Shown one piece after another: positions 44,257 to 52,651 of a DNA stretch of 62,608 nt. The notes below the pieces were generated by a model, which saw only the letters and a program-made list of their open reading frames with translations, was not told the origin of the DNA and did no database searches. The DNA lies in NCBI GenBank assembly GCA_029782225.1, contig JAKOVF010000404.1, forward strand, positions 1 to 62,608. Reading direction: 5' to 3'. The stretch's first letter is position 1. Every line of letters begins with the position of its first letter. The translations under genes were made by a program, and so were the position numbers. The stretch comes from Chloroflexota bacterium. Lineage in GTDB: Bacteria > Chloroflexota > Anaerolineae > Anaerolineales > Villigracilaceae.

Positions 44257-45633
44257 TTACTTACCCAAGGCTGCAGCCTGAGCAGCAGCGACATCGGCTA
44301 AATCTTTATCCAGATCGCCGCCATTGACGTAATCTACGATCGCTTTCCACTCGGCACTGCCAAAGCCACCAGGGATGGTATCACCGATATCAGGGGTGAA
44401 GCCCTTGGTCGTGGAGAGTGCTTTGTCGAGCTTCTGAAGCGCCGGATCCGTGTAGTTCCCGGACGCGCCCTTATTGGGTGAAAGACCAAAGGTTGCCTTG
44501 GCCCAATTGGCACCACCCTCGGTAGAGGAGAGGTAAGCCACAAGCGCCTTGACCGCTGGCTTATCGCTGAAGGCCATCAACCAGTCCGCGCCGCCCTGCA
44601 AACCCTGGGCTCCCGGCACCACGAAGAAGTCGTAATCGGTGCCTTGCTTGAGGTCAGGGAATTGCTTGGCGATATTGGCACCGGCAAAACCTGATTGTTT
44701 GACCATCATCGCTTCCGGCGGATCCGAGAACGGCTTGAAAATTGCGTCGCCGAAGGCGGTCGAAAGCGTGCCCTGTGCCCCGCCCACCGTGTACTTCGGA
44801 TCTTTGGCCCACTTGCCGTAGGTCTCATAGGCTTGCTTGACGCCTGGATCATTGTAAGGAACACTGCCGTCAATAATCTTCAGCACATAGTCAGGACCCT
44901 GCTGTACCAGGAGAATATCCTGAATGAAGTCCGAGCCGGTCCAGCCAGTTGCATCACCCGACTCAAACCCCATGCTCCACGGCACATTGCCGTCCGCCGC
45001 CATCTTATCGACTAATGTGTTCAGCTCATCCCAGGTGGTAGGCACGGTATAGCCCAAAGCTTCGAAATTGGCCGGGCTGTACCAGATGATTGTTTTCACA
45101 TCGGCTTTGACGGGCAGGCCCAGCCATTTACCATTGATAGTGCCAGGGTTGAGGAAGAAGTCGGCGTAGTTCTCTTTGTGCGCGCCGAGCGTATCCATTG
45201 GTTTCAGTTGATCTTGATACTGTACAAGCTGCGCTACATTGAAGAATGTAACATCAGGGGGCGTCCCAGCTTTGACGCGTGTATCCAACAAGGCCTGGTC
45301 ACGCGAGGACTCGGGCTTGAGCACGATACCACAGGCATCGATCAGCGGCTGCAGGACAGTGTTCAAGCTGGTCTCTTCCACGCCAGACCACTGATAGAGC
45401 ATGCTGATCTCGTCGCCGGATTTGGCACCCATGCAGTCAATGTTGCCGGTCGTCGGCGCTTCGGTCGGGGCCGTTGTAGGGGCCTCTGTCGGGGCTTCGG
45501 TCGCAGCCATAGTGGGAGCTTCCGTCGCAGGCGGTTGTGTGGCCGGGGCCGCGGTCGTGGCAGGTGCACCGCAGGCCGTTAAAACCAGGCTGACTAAGAG
45601 AAGTCCAGCCATCAGTCTATAGACTTTAATCAT
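44257..45633 (-). CDS. Alpha-glucoside-type sugar-binding lipoprotein (SBP family 1, AglE-like)
   Basis: 458 residues. Signal peptide with lipobox LTAC, then an Ala/Thr/Pro/Glu linker of about 45 residues, then an SBP family 1 body with the GWTGSDFIQDILL and SMGFESGDATGW segments seen in AglE/ThuE-type proteins. It should capture trehalose, maltose or similar sugars outside the cell. ATG 45633 has GGAGG upstream; the longer reading adds 24 unrelated residues. A LacI-type operator lies 84 nt upstream. Confidence 0.92.
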   Translation of the reverse strand: MIKVYRLMAGLLLVSLVLTACGAPATTAAPATQPPATEAPTMAATEAPTEAPTTAPTEAPTTGNIDCMGAKSGDEISMLYQWSGVEETSLNTVLQPLIDACGIVLKPESSRDQALLDTRVKAGTPPDVTFFNVAQLVQYQDQLKPMDTLGAHKENYADFFLNPGTINGKWLGLPVKADVKTIIWYSPANFEALGYTVPTTWDELNTLVDKMAADGNVPWSMGFESGDATGWTGSDFIQDILLVQQGPDYVLKIIDGSVPYNDPGVKQAYETYGKWAKDPKYTVGGAQGTLSTAFGDAIFKPFSDPPEAMMVKQSGFAGANIAKQFPDLKQGTDYDFFVVPGAQGLQGGADWLMAFSDKPAVKALVAYLSSTEGGANWAKATFGLSPNKGASGNYTDPALQKLDKALSTTKGFTPDIGDTIPGGFGSAEWKAIVDYVNGGDLDKDLADVAAAQAAALGK

Positions 45634-45716
45634 TTTTTCTCGTCCTCCAAAATCATAGTTTTTTCTGACACGACAAACTCTCAAACGAACTTGGGCAGGC
45701 CTCACCTCCTTTCAAG

Positions 45717-45728
45717 TAACACGTGTTA
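45717..45728 (-). promoter_or_regulatory. LacI-family operator upstream of the aglE-like gene
   Basis: TAACACGTGTTA, a perfect 12-bp palindrome, identical to the site upstream of the repressor gene itself (46812-46823). Confidence 0.82.
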
Positions 45729-45774
45729 GCAAAACTGTGGCAAATCTTCCATCCGCGAGAGTGGCTTTGTTTTT

Positions 45775-46794
45775 CTATGATGATGCGCGGACGACCAGTT
45801 CGGAATTCAACAATACCGCTTCGGTATCCAGATCTTCATTCTGGATCAAGCGGATGAGACGCTCACCTGCAGCCAGACCCAGACCGAGGGCGGGCAGGTG
45901 GATCGTTGTAAGAGGCGGATCGAAATATTCTGAAAGAGGGATATCATCGAAGCCGACGAGTGCAAGATCCTGCGGGATGCACAGGCTGGCAGACTTGATT
46001 GCAAGGACAGCTCCCAGGGCAACCACGTCACTGGCTACAAATACAGCGGTGGGACGCGGTGATACGGAGAGCAGTTCCATCATAGCATGATAGCCGCTGG
46101 AGGGTGTGTAATTGCCTTCCTTCACCAGCGACGGATCGACTGTCAGACCAGCGTTGTTAAGGGCACGCGAGTAACCTTCCAGCCGTTGTTGCGCAGAGGT
46201 AAATCTAAGGGGGGCATTGGTGATCATGGCAATGCGTCTGTGGCCGCGCTCGATCAGATGGTAAGTGGCAGTTTCGGCCCCGGCCGACGCGTCGATATCT
46301 ACAAACGGGATGGTGCTGCCCGGAAGCTGTCCCATTAGCATAACGGGGAATCCGCTCTGGTGGAGTCGAATGATCTCCTCGTCGTCCTGGCGCGGACCCG
46401 AGAGCAGGATGCCGTCCACAAAATTTTCGTTTACGAGTTTGGTGTATCCAAGCGAATCGTTTGGCTCGACCGGCTTGAGCAGAACCTGGTACCCTTCCTG
46501 AATGGCTGCCTGCTCGAACCCGAGCAGGACCTGCGGCAGCAGGGCATCTGCCGAAACCTGTTGAGCGGATTGACATAATACGAGACCGAGTGTTCTGGAT
46601 TTCCCACTGACAAGCTTTCGCCCCGCGGCATTTGGATAGTAGCTCAGCGTTTTGGCGGCCTCGAGCACACGCTGACGCGTTGATTCGCTGATGTTGACGT
46701 CGGCCACGTTATTCAAAACGAACGAAACCGTGGTCCGGGAGACGCCAGCTTTTTTGGCTACATCAAGGCTGGTTGTGCGCTTTGCACGAGGCAT
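45775..46794 (-). CDS. LacI/GalR family repressor of the alpha-glucoside locus
   Basis: 339 residues. Helix-turn-helix SLDVAKKAGVSRTTVSFVLN at the N-terminus, hinge near YYPNAAGRKLVSG, and a sugar-sensing domain with FVASDVVALGAVLAI and ALVGFDDIPLSEYF. It probably binds the two identical TAACACGTGTTA sites, repressing itself and the importer operon in the absence of sugar. ATG 46794 follows AAAGGA at suitable spacing; the longer reading would cross the promoter and operator. It lies upstream of the importer genes on the same strand. Confidence 0.93.
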   Translation of the reverse strand: MPRAKRTTSLDVAKKAGVSRTTVSFVLNNVADVNISESTRQRVLEAAKTLSYYPNAAGRKLVSGKSRTLGLVLCQSAQQVSADALLPQVLLGFEQAAIQEGYQVLLKPVEPNDSLGYTKLVNENFVDGILLSGPRQDDEEIIRLHQSGFPVMLMGQLPGSTIPFVDIDASAGAETATYHLIERGHRRIAMITNAPLRFTSAQQRLEGYSRALNNAGLTVDPSLVKEGNYTPSSGYHAMMELLSVSPRPTAVFVASDVVALGAVLAIKSASLCIPQDLALVGFDDIPLSEYFDPPLTTIHLPALGLGLAAGERLIRLIQNEDLDTEAVLLNSELVVRASS

Positions 46795-46811
46795 AAAAAC
46801 GCGTCCTTTAG

Positions 46812-46823
46812 TAACACGTGTTA
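46812..46823 (-). promoter_or_regulatory. LacI-family operator at the repressor gene
   Basis: TAACACGTGTTA, a perfect palindrome that begins 8 nt after the -10 box and so covers the transcription start. Confidence 0.85.
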
Positions 46824-46831
46824 GTAAAATC

Positions 46832-46860
46832 AGTATACGGACTTTGAATTCAGTTGTCAA
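46832..46860 (-). promoter_or_regulatory. Sigma-70 promoter of the repressor gene
   Basis: On the minus strand: TTGACA (46860-46855), 17-nt spacer, TATACT (46837-46832). Near-consensus, and the best classical promoter in the window. Confidence 0.82.
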
Positions 46861-47025
46861 GCATGAGTTTTAATTGTGCGTTGCCTAAGAAATATAAAAA
46901 AGCTCATAATTCTCTAGTAAAATTCTACATAAATCTACATTGACTTTGGCGCTCTAAACCATACAATTCGGCCGCAGAGGAGAGGGCGTCTGGAACGCCC
47001 TTCCTATTTTTTAACGAGGCACTTC

Positions 47026-48333
47026 GTGTTTCTGAAACGCTTTCAACTCGGTCTTATCCATGTCGCGGTGGCGATGACGCTGGTCCCGATCAATAGCACG
47101 CTCAATCGTGTGATGATCAAGGAACTGGCCATTTCAGCCACGCTTGTCGCGATCCTGGCCTCTCTCCCCTACCTGTTTGCTCCTATCCAGGTCATTATTG
47201 GCTCCTATTCGGACCGGCATCCCATCTTCGGCCTGCGCCGCACCCCTTACATCTTCGCTGGCCTCCTGCTCTGCGTGCTGGGTGTGGCCGTCTCCCCTCA
47301 GGTCGCGTTTTTAATGGGGAAACATCTCAGCCTCGGAATCCTGGCAGGTCTGCTTGCGTTTGGCGCCTGGGGCATGGGGTATAACCTCTCCAGTGTTTCG
47401 TATCTTTCTCTTGCATCTGAAATTTCCGGTGAGGAGGGTCGCGGCAAGACGATCGCGACGATGTGGTTCATGATGATCGTTTCCATTATCGCGACTGCGA
47501 TCGGACTCTCCCGTCTCGTGGATCCGTACACACCTGGGGCCTTGATCCGCGCCTTTGGCTATGTTGCCGCCTCGGCCCTGACTTTGGGTCTGCTCGGCCT
47601 TATTAAGTTGGAGCCGCGCTCAAGTGGGACCGCGAGATTAAGTCCGCATTCCGAGGCGTTTACCGTCACAGAAATGACCTCGACCATCACGGCCAACCCC
47701 GTTGCAAAGGTTTTCTTTATTTACCTTCTCTTGCTTCTCGCCGCAATTCTGGGCCAGGATGTCTTGCTCGAACCCTTCGGCGCAGAAGCCTTTGGTATGA
47801 CCGTGACCCAGACCACGCGCATCACGTCCATTTGGGGCACATTTGTTTTGATCGCGATCATCATCGCGGGGCTGCTCGAGAGGCGCGTCGCAAAACGGAC
47901 GCTGGCCCAGGCCGGTAACATCGGCGCCCTGCTCGGCTTCGTGGTGATTCTGGTCAGCGGCATGCTGGCAAGCAAGGATGTTTTCTATACTGGCGTAACT
48001 TTGCTTGGCCTCGGCACGGGACTCTCCACGGTCGCCAATCTCTCGCTCATGTTTGACCTCACTGTGCCCGGTATGGTAGGTCTTTATATCGGGGCGTGGG
48101 GATTCTCCAATGCACTCTCACGATTGACGGGATCGATCCTCGGCGGGGTTGTGCGCGATGGCGTGGCACAGTTCACGGGTTCGGCCTTGACCGGGTATCT
48201 CGTTGTGTTCGGCATCGAAGCATTGATGCTCTTGATCGCATCCATCATGCTCGCGCAGATCGATGTGTCCGCCTTCAGAAAGCAGGCGCATGAACCTCCT
48301 CTGATCGAAAAGGCGGCATTGGCCGCAGAATAA
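47026..48333 (+). CDS. PucC-family MFS transporter
   Basis: 435 residues with about 12 membrane helices. The N-terminus (LNRVMIKELAISATLVA, then LFAPIQVIIGSYSDRHP) and the central GQDVLLEPFGAEAFGMTV segment with TTRIT are signatures of the PucC/BCH2 branch, known from bacteriochlorophyll or light-harvesting assembly in phototrophs. No other photosynthesis gene is in the window, so the role here is unclear. Start is GTG 47026 behind GAGG. It is divergent from the LacI-type gene. Confidence 0.85.
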   Translation: MFLKRFQLGLIHVAVAMTLVPINSTLNRVMIKELAISATLVAILASLPYLFAPIQVIIGSYSDRHPIFGLRRTPYIFAGLLLCVLGVAVSPQVAFLMGKHLSLGILAGLLAFGAWGMGYNLSSVSYLSLASEISGEEGRGKTIATMWFMMIVSIIATAIGLSRLVDPYTPGALIRAFGYVAASALTLGLLGLIKLEPRSSGTARLSPHSEAFTVTEMTSTITANPVAKVFFIYLLLLLAAILGQDVLLEPFGAEAFGMTVTQTTRITSIWGTFVLIAIIIAGLLERRVAKRTLAQAGNIGALLGFVVILVSGMLASKDVFYTGVTLLGLGTGLSTVANLSLMFDLTVPGMVGLYIGAWGFSNALSRLTGSILGGVVRDGVAQFTGSALTGYLVVFGIEALMLLIASIMLAQIDVSAFRKQAHEPPLIEKAALAAE

Positions 48334-48369
48334 CAATTATGCTCCAGGTGGCGGAAGTAACAGGTGAAA

Positions 48370-48996
48370 ATGATTGATGAGTGGCTTTCCCTCAAGGATG
48401 CAGCGAACATGCTCGGCGTACATCCAAGCACCGTACGGCTTTGGTCTGATAAAGGTCTTTTACCTGTACACCGCACCCAGGGCGGACATCGCCGCTACAA
48501 ACGCAGTGAAATGATGATGTGGTCGGAATCCAACAAGAAGTCCCGCGAGAACGTAATGGAGCCTGAAAGTATGATGCAGGAGGTGGTCAAGAATGTCCGC
48601 CTGCAAATCTCAGAGGGACGCCTGGAAGCGGAGTCCTGGTATCAGAAGCTGGATGAAAACGCACGCATCCAGTATCGCATGAGCGCACGCTCTCTCTTCC
48701 AGGGACTCATGACGTACGTCTCCAGCAACGGCGAGGAAGCGGCATCCGAGGCTTATGCCATTGGATATGAATATGCTTCGCGTGCACGACGTTATCAATT
48801 AAGTTACGTGGATGCCGCCAGGGCCTTCTTATTCTTCCGCGATGCTCTGATCGAATCGGTCATTAAGGTCTACGGGGATGCGAAACTGCCTTCCAAAGAA
48901 TCATCAGAGATGTACACCAAGATGCATGCGTTTACAGATGAGATTCTGATCAGCCTTTTGCAGACCTACCAAAAGTTGGAGAGCGTCAACCATTGA
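48370..48996 (+). CDS. MerR/excisionase-type DNA-binding protein with a helical sensor-like domain
   Basis: 208 residues. The first 50 form a winged helix of the MerR/excisionase class (WLSLKDAANMLGVHPSTVRLWSDKGLLP and the wing GGHRRYKRSE). The remaining 150 are helical and resemble RsbRD-type N-terminal or oxygen-sensor-like globin folds only loosely; no ligand-binding motif is certain. Probably a transcription regulator of the adjoining genes. ATG 48370 is chosen with AGGTG just upstream; GTG 48364 is an alternative. Confidence 0.75.
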   Translation: MIDEWLSLKDAANMLGVHPSTVRLWSDKGLLPVHRTQGGHRRYKRSEMMMWSESNKKSRENVMEPESMMQEVVKNVRLQISEGRLEAESWYQKLDENARIQYRMSARSLFQGLMTYVSSNGEEAASEAYAIGYEYASRARRYQLSYVDAARAFLFFRDALIESVIKVYGDAKLPSKESSEMYTKMHAFTDEILISLLQTYQKLESVNH

Positions 48997-49077
48997 TCAA
49001 AAAACGTTCCGAGGGTTGGTTGAAAGTGGATACGATTTCAAGGCCAACCTTCAGAACGATCCGTAAAAGATAATCCT

Positions 49078-49263
49078 ATGACAACTCTGAAATCCACCAA
49101 AAAGAATGCTCTCAGTGCGGGGCCGCGTCCGTCCACGCGATTTTCTCCTTCCACCCTGACAGAAAAGGTCGTGCCAGCCGTACTGTTCCTGCTTGTTATC
49201 ATTTTAGTGGCTGTACTTGTCCTGATTGGTTTCTCCCTCCTGGGCGGCACTCCTTCAATCTAA
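49078..49263 (+). CDS. Small single-pass membrane protein
   Basis: 61 residues: a basic, Ser/Pro-rich N-terminal half, and one hydrophobic helix at about residues 34-55 (VVPAVLFLLVIILVAVLVLIGF). Unrecognised. Its position between the MerR-like regulator and a polytopic membrane protein, with 22 nt to the latter, suggests one transcription unit. A weak ribosome-binding site makes the start uncertain. Confidence 0.6.
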   Translation: MTTLKSTKKNALSAGPRPSTRFSPSTLTEKVVPAVLFLLVIILVAVLVLIGFSLLGGTPSI

Positions 49264-49285
49264 TTCACATCCCAAAGGAACTCCG

Positions 49286-49996
49286 ATGACCTACATTCCC
49301 TACCTTTCCACCGTTATCACATTTGCATTTGTTTTTTCGGTGTACAACCGCTATCGGCAGCGCGGCGGTATTCATTTGCTGCTGTGGGCCTTCGGCCTGT
49401 TTCTCTACGGCCTTGGCACTCTGAGTGAGGCTATTCTGAGCCTTACCTTCAATCCATTTCTCTTAAAGATCTGGTACCTGACGGGCGCCATGCTGACTGC
49501 GGCCTGGCTCGGCATGGGAAGTGTCCATTTGCTCATCCGTAAAGGCAATACGGCAAAGGTTCTGACATGGATTCTTGCCGGGGTCTCCGCAATCGCCTTC
49601 GTGCTCATTATGATCTCGCCCGTCAAGAGTGCATTCTATGACGTTGCTCGTCCCGCCTCCGAGCAATATAAGGACATCCTCAGCCGCAATGGCATTATCA
49701 TCCTTCTAACGATCCTGCTCAACATCTATGGCACGCTCACGCTGGTGGGCGGTGCGATCTATTCCGCTTTTCTCTTCTGGCGCAAGAAGATCCTGGTCAA
49801 TCGCATGTTCGGCAACATCCTGATTGCGGCCGGCGCGCTTTCCCCGGCCATGGGTGGTTCCCTGCTGAAGGCCGGGTTCACTGATCTATTGTATCTGAGC
49901 GAGTTCATTGGAGCCATACTGATGTATGTCGGCTTTGTGATGGCAACCTCGGGCAGGACTGAAACGGTCGAGAACCTGACTTCTCAACAGGCCTAA
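49286..49996 (+). CDS. Polytopic membrane protein of unknown function (about 7 helices)
   Basis: 236 residues with about seven hydrophobic helices from residue 4 on, short loops, and no recognised catalytic motif. The pattern (YNRYRQRGGIHLLLWAFGLFLYGLGT) resembles other uncharacterised 7-helix proteins of Chloroflexota. ATG 49286 has AAGGA upstream; the longer reading from 49226 overlaps the preceding small gene. A strong terminator follows. Confidence 0.8.
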   Translation: MTYIPYLSTVITFAFVFSVYNRYRQRGGIHLLLWAFGLFLYGLGTLSEAILSLTFNPFLLKIWYLTGAMLTAAWLGMGSVHLLIRKGNTAKVLTWILAGVSAIAFVLIMISPVKSAFYDVARPASEQYKDILSRNGIIILLTILLNIYGTLTLVGGAIYSAFLFWRKKILVNRMFGNILIAAGALSPAMGGSLLKAGFTDLLYLSEFIGAILMYVGFVMATSGRTETVENLTSQQA

Positions 49997-50008
49997 ACAT
50001 CTATCAGG

Positions 50009-50060
50009 AAGAGCGTGGAGTTTTCTTAGGTCATTCTTAACTCCACGCTCTTTTTCTTTT
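50009..50060 (+). terminator. Rho-independent terminator
   Basis: A perfect 14-bp stem (50009-50022 with 50039-50052), 16-nt loop and T-rich tail to 50060. Confidence 0.88.
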
Positions 50061-50071
50061 CGGGTGGATGC

Positions 50072-50077
50072 TATAAT
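50072..50077 (+). promoter_or_regulatory. -10 box of leaderless DUF6391 gene
   Basis: A perfect TATAAT followed by 6 nt and ATG (50084), with no Shine-Dalgarno sequence. Confidence 0.7.
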
Positions 50078-50083
50078 CATTAC

Positions 50084-50572
50084 ATGATATTAGACCTGCC
50101 CCTTATTCTCGAAACACGACGCAACCACGCGCTCGAGCATGCCACGCTCCACGTGCTGGCGCGCAAATATCCCAGGCAAAGCATGGGCGGACATTCCAAC
50201 CCGACCGGCTTCCTGCTTTATGGCAAACTGGATGTTCAGGACATCTGGACCGCCGCAACGGAAGCGATGACACGACTGCGCGCCGGTGAAAGCAACCTGG
50301 CGGTCCATCCCGGCTGTGGGACGAACCTCGTTACGAGCACGGTTCTCGCCGGGGCCTTTGGCTGGATGCCGCTTCGAGGAGCTAAATCCACCTTTTGGCG
50401 GATCTGGCTGATCCCGATCGCAGTTATCTTCGCGGCTTTCGGTTTTTTCCTGAGCCGGCCGGCGGGTCCCTGGCTGCAAGCCAATGTAACCACCGAAGCA
50501 GATTTAGGTGACATGAAAATCGTGGACATCGTCCGTCTTTCGGATGTGGTACACCGCGTGATCACAAAGTGA
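50084..50572 (+). CDS. DUF6391-like membrane-associated protein
   Basis: 162 residues. The N-terminal soluble part has a conserved-looking RNHALEHATLHVLARKYP, then GGHSNPTGFLLYG and AVHPGCGTNLVTS, a pattern known from a cyanobacterial and Chloroflexota family of unknown function (assigned from memory as DUF6391). Two hydrophobic segments at about 86-98 and 105-123 may be membrane-bound. The paired His in HALEHATLH could bind metal, but that is speculation. Leaderless start. Confidence 0.75.
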   Translation: MILDLPLILETRRNHALEHATLHVLARKYPRQSMGGHSNPTGFLLYGKLDVQDIWTAATEAMTRLRAGESNLAVHPGCGTNLVTSTVLAGAFGWMPLRGAKSTFWRIWLIPIAVIFAAFGFFLSRPAGPWLQANVTTEADLGDMKIVDIVRLSDVVHRVITK

Positions 50573-50684
50573 TTAAACACGAAGGACACAAACTGCACAA
50601 AGGTTGGACTTGAGCCTTCCCAGTTAAAACCTTCGTGACCTTAGTGTCACTTCGGCAGGCTCAGTGCAAGCCTTTGTGGTTAAA
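50573..50684. repeat. Second copy of the TTAAACACAAAGGACAC-type repeat
   Basis: It runs from TTAAACACGAAGGACAC to CCTTTGTGGTTAA, with CTTCGTGACCTTAGTG inside. It carries a nested CTTCGGCAGGCTCAGTGC element. It fills the gap between the DUF6391 gene and holA. Confidence 0.65.
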
Positions 50685-50691
50685 AGGATTT

Positions 50692-51660
50692 ATGTCCAAC
50701 GTCATCTTCCTCTACGGCAACGACGAATTCGCCATCGCGCGCAAGCTCAAGGACTTTGAAGCCGACTTCGCCGATCCCACCACTGCGGATATGAACACCG
50801 CGCGGCTGGAAGCCCGCACGATGAGCGAAGATGAACTAAACAACGCTGTCAACGCGATGCCGTTCCTGGCACCGAAACGTTTGGTCATTTTGGGGAATCC
50901 TTCTTCAAAGTATAACAATCCCACCACACGCAAAAAATTCGAAGAATTTCTGAGCAACGTCCCTGATTCGGCACGGCTTGTGATCCACGAGTTGATCGAA
51001 CCAAAAGAAGTGGATAAACACTGGCTGACCAAATGGGCAGATAAGAACAGCACGGCGATCAGAACACAGGCTTTCATGCTGCCGCGGCAAAAAGACATGC
51101 CCGGCTGGATCGTCAACGAGGCGAAAAACCAGGGAGGCAAGATCGAGCCGGGTGCGGCGTCGAAGCTGGCAGAGATGGTCGGCGTGGACACGCGTCAGGC
51201 GGGGATGGAAATTGCCAAACTGCTGGCGTATGCCAACTGGGCGCGGCCTGTGACCGGGTCCGACGTGGAAGCGGTTTGCATTGTCACGTCACAGCAAAGC
51301 GTGTTCGATTTTGTGGACGCGCTGTCGCTCGGGAATGGCAAGTCCGCGCAGCATCTTCTGCATCGCTTATTGGAGAATGAAGATGCGTTTTCGCTGTGGG
51401 GCATGGTCGTGCGCCAGTTCCGTTTGCTGATTCAGACGCGTGAAATTCTGGATGGCCGCGGCAACCAGGATGACGTGGCGAGAGCCTTAGGTGTTCATCC
51501 ATTCGTCGCCGAGAAGACAACAGGACAGGCAAAGCGTTTCTCTATCGAGTCGCTCGAAAGCATTTATCACAAGTTACTGCGGATCGATGAGGATGTAAAA
51601 ACAGGCCAGATCTCACTGGACCTGGCACTGGATACTTTAGTTGTAGAACTGACAAAATAA
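50692..51660 (+). CDS. holA: DNA polymerase III delta subunit
   Basis: 322 residues. The N-terminus VIFLYGNDEFAIARKLKDF matches the HolA start, and the later segments SSKYNNPTTRKKFEEF, EMVGVDTRQAGMEIAKLLAYA and RQFRLLIQTREI fit the AAA+-like clamp-loader delta fold. Delta opens the beta sliding clamp for loading on DNA. ATG 50692 with AAAGGA upstream is chosen; the longer reading lies inside the repeat. Confidence 0.9.
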   Translation: MSNVIFLYGNDEFAIARKLKDFEADFADPTTADMNTARLEARTMSEDELNNAVNAMPFLAPKRLVILGNPSSKYNNPTTRKKFEEFLSNVPDSARLVIHELIEPKEVDKHWLTKWADKNSTAIRTQAFMLPRQKDMPGWIVNEAKNQGGKIEPGAASKLAEMVGVDTRQAGMEIAKLLAYANWARPVTGSDVEAVCIVTSQQSVFDFVDALSLGNGKSAQHLLHRLLENEDAFSLWGMVVRQFRLLIQTREILDGRGNQDDVARALGVHPFVAEKTTGQAKRFSIESLESIYHKLLRIDEDVKTGQISLDLALDTLVVELTK

Positions 51661-51684
51661 CCTGTTCAAATCTGGTTCAGGGGT

Positions 51685-52218
51685 TCATGCATGCCAGAAC
51701 GCCCAGACTGTCATCATGACTGCATAAGCCAGCGCCCCGGCACAGATCAGTTTTACGAGCGGCGCACCGATCACAAAAAAGAACCCAAACATGCCAAAGG
51801 CAATCAGGGTCAATGCCAGCAGGCCGACGAAGATCGGCCACCATGATGAGTCCCGTCTCCAATCTCCGCTTTGCCAGGCCTCTTTGACATCCTTGAAAGT
51901 CACCTCTGCACGAAACTCGCGTCCTTTTGCCTGCCCTTTAAACCGGCGATTGATCGTTGGGCTGCCCGCGTTCGTTTCCATGAACCGAAGCGCTTCCTCC
52001 TCCGTCATCGGTTTCCCACGCGCCCATAACCCATAGGCGATTGCACCAGCCATCAATATCCAGCCGATGATACTTACGCTGATGGCAACTGCCTTATAGG
52101 GCTGCGGATGCCGAGCCAGGAAAACCGTTAATTGTTTGAGCGGCCTGATCTGTTCGGCCATGAGTGCCAGAACAAAAATGACAACGATCAGCAGGATCGT
52201 CTGAAAAAAGGATTTCAT
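51685..52218 (-). CDS. Hypothetical membrane protein (about 4 helices)
   Basis: 177 residues: helix at 5-20, helix at 44-64, a charged cytosolic or outer middle section (about 68-122, with RFKGQAKGREFRAEVTFKDV), then two helices at about 126-170. Unrecognised. Its start lies 8 nt after the stop of the ATL gene, so they form one unit. Confidence 0.75.
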   Translation of the reverse strand: MKSFFQTILLIVVIFVLALMAEQIRPLKQLTVFLARHPQPYKAVAISVSIIGWILMAGAIAYGLWARGKPMTEEEALRFMETNAGSPTINRRFKGQAKGREFRAEVTFKDVKEAWQSGDWRRDSSWWPIFVGLLALTLIAFGMFGFFFVIGAPLVKLICAGALAYAVMMTVWAFWHA

Positions 52219-52226
52219 GGCGCTGC

Positions 52227-52613
52227 TTAAAATAGTTTGTCCTGCCGCGGCTCTTCGATCTCGTTTGGCCCCCCCCAGCCATATTTCTTCAAATCTACTT
52301 TATCTTTTACGAAGATAACCCCTTCCTCTTCCAGTAACTGACGCTGATGTTCTGCGCCTTCGCGTTCGCTGATCTTGCCCTGCGAATTGATCACACGCTG
52401 CCACGGGACATCGTCCGGGCAAGCTGCCATCGCGCCACCCACCCAGCGCGGACTAAAAGCCTTGTATGTTTCAAAGTCCACGCCCATTGGCGGAGGGATC
52501 AATTTCGCAAGCTGACCATAGGTAGCAACTTTTCCACGGGGAATCAGACGTGCAAGGGCCCAGACTTGCTGGTAGTAAGCCTGCGGGTTTGGAGGGGCAG
52601 AATAGGAGGGCAT
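52227..52613 (-). CDS. Alkyltransferase-like (ATL) DNA repair protein
   Basis: 128 residues forming one MGMT DNA-binding domain. The active-site motif PCHR of true methyltransferases is PWQRVIN here, with Trp71 in place of the Cys, which is the mark of ATL proteins: they bind O6-alkylguanine and hand the lesion to nucleotide excision repair. RGKVATYGQLAKLI is the usual recognition-helix region. AGGAGA precedes the ATG. Cys65 (ACPDDVPW) is not at the methyl-acceptor position. Confidence 0.88.
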   Translation of the reverse strand: MPSYSAPPNPQAYYQQVWALARLIPRGKVATYGQLAKLIPPPMGVDFETYKAFSPRWVGGAMAACPDDVPWQRVINSQGKISEREGAEHQRQLLEEEGVIFVKDKVDLKKYGWGGPNEIEEPRQDKLF

Positions 52614-52624
52614 GGGTTTCTCCT

Positions 52625-52646
52625 AAACCTGACACCTGTCAGGTTT
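52625..52646. repeat. Palindrome AAACCTGACA-CC-TGTCAGGTTT
   Basis: Perfect 10-bp arms around two bases, between the ATL start and the membrane-protein stop. It may be an operator or a dispersed palindrome; similar CTGACAGGT repeats are frequent in related genomes (recalled). Confidence 0.7.
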
Positions 52647-52651
52647 CACGC

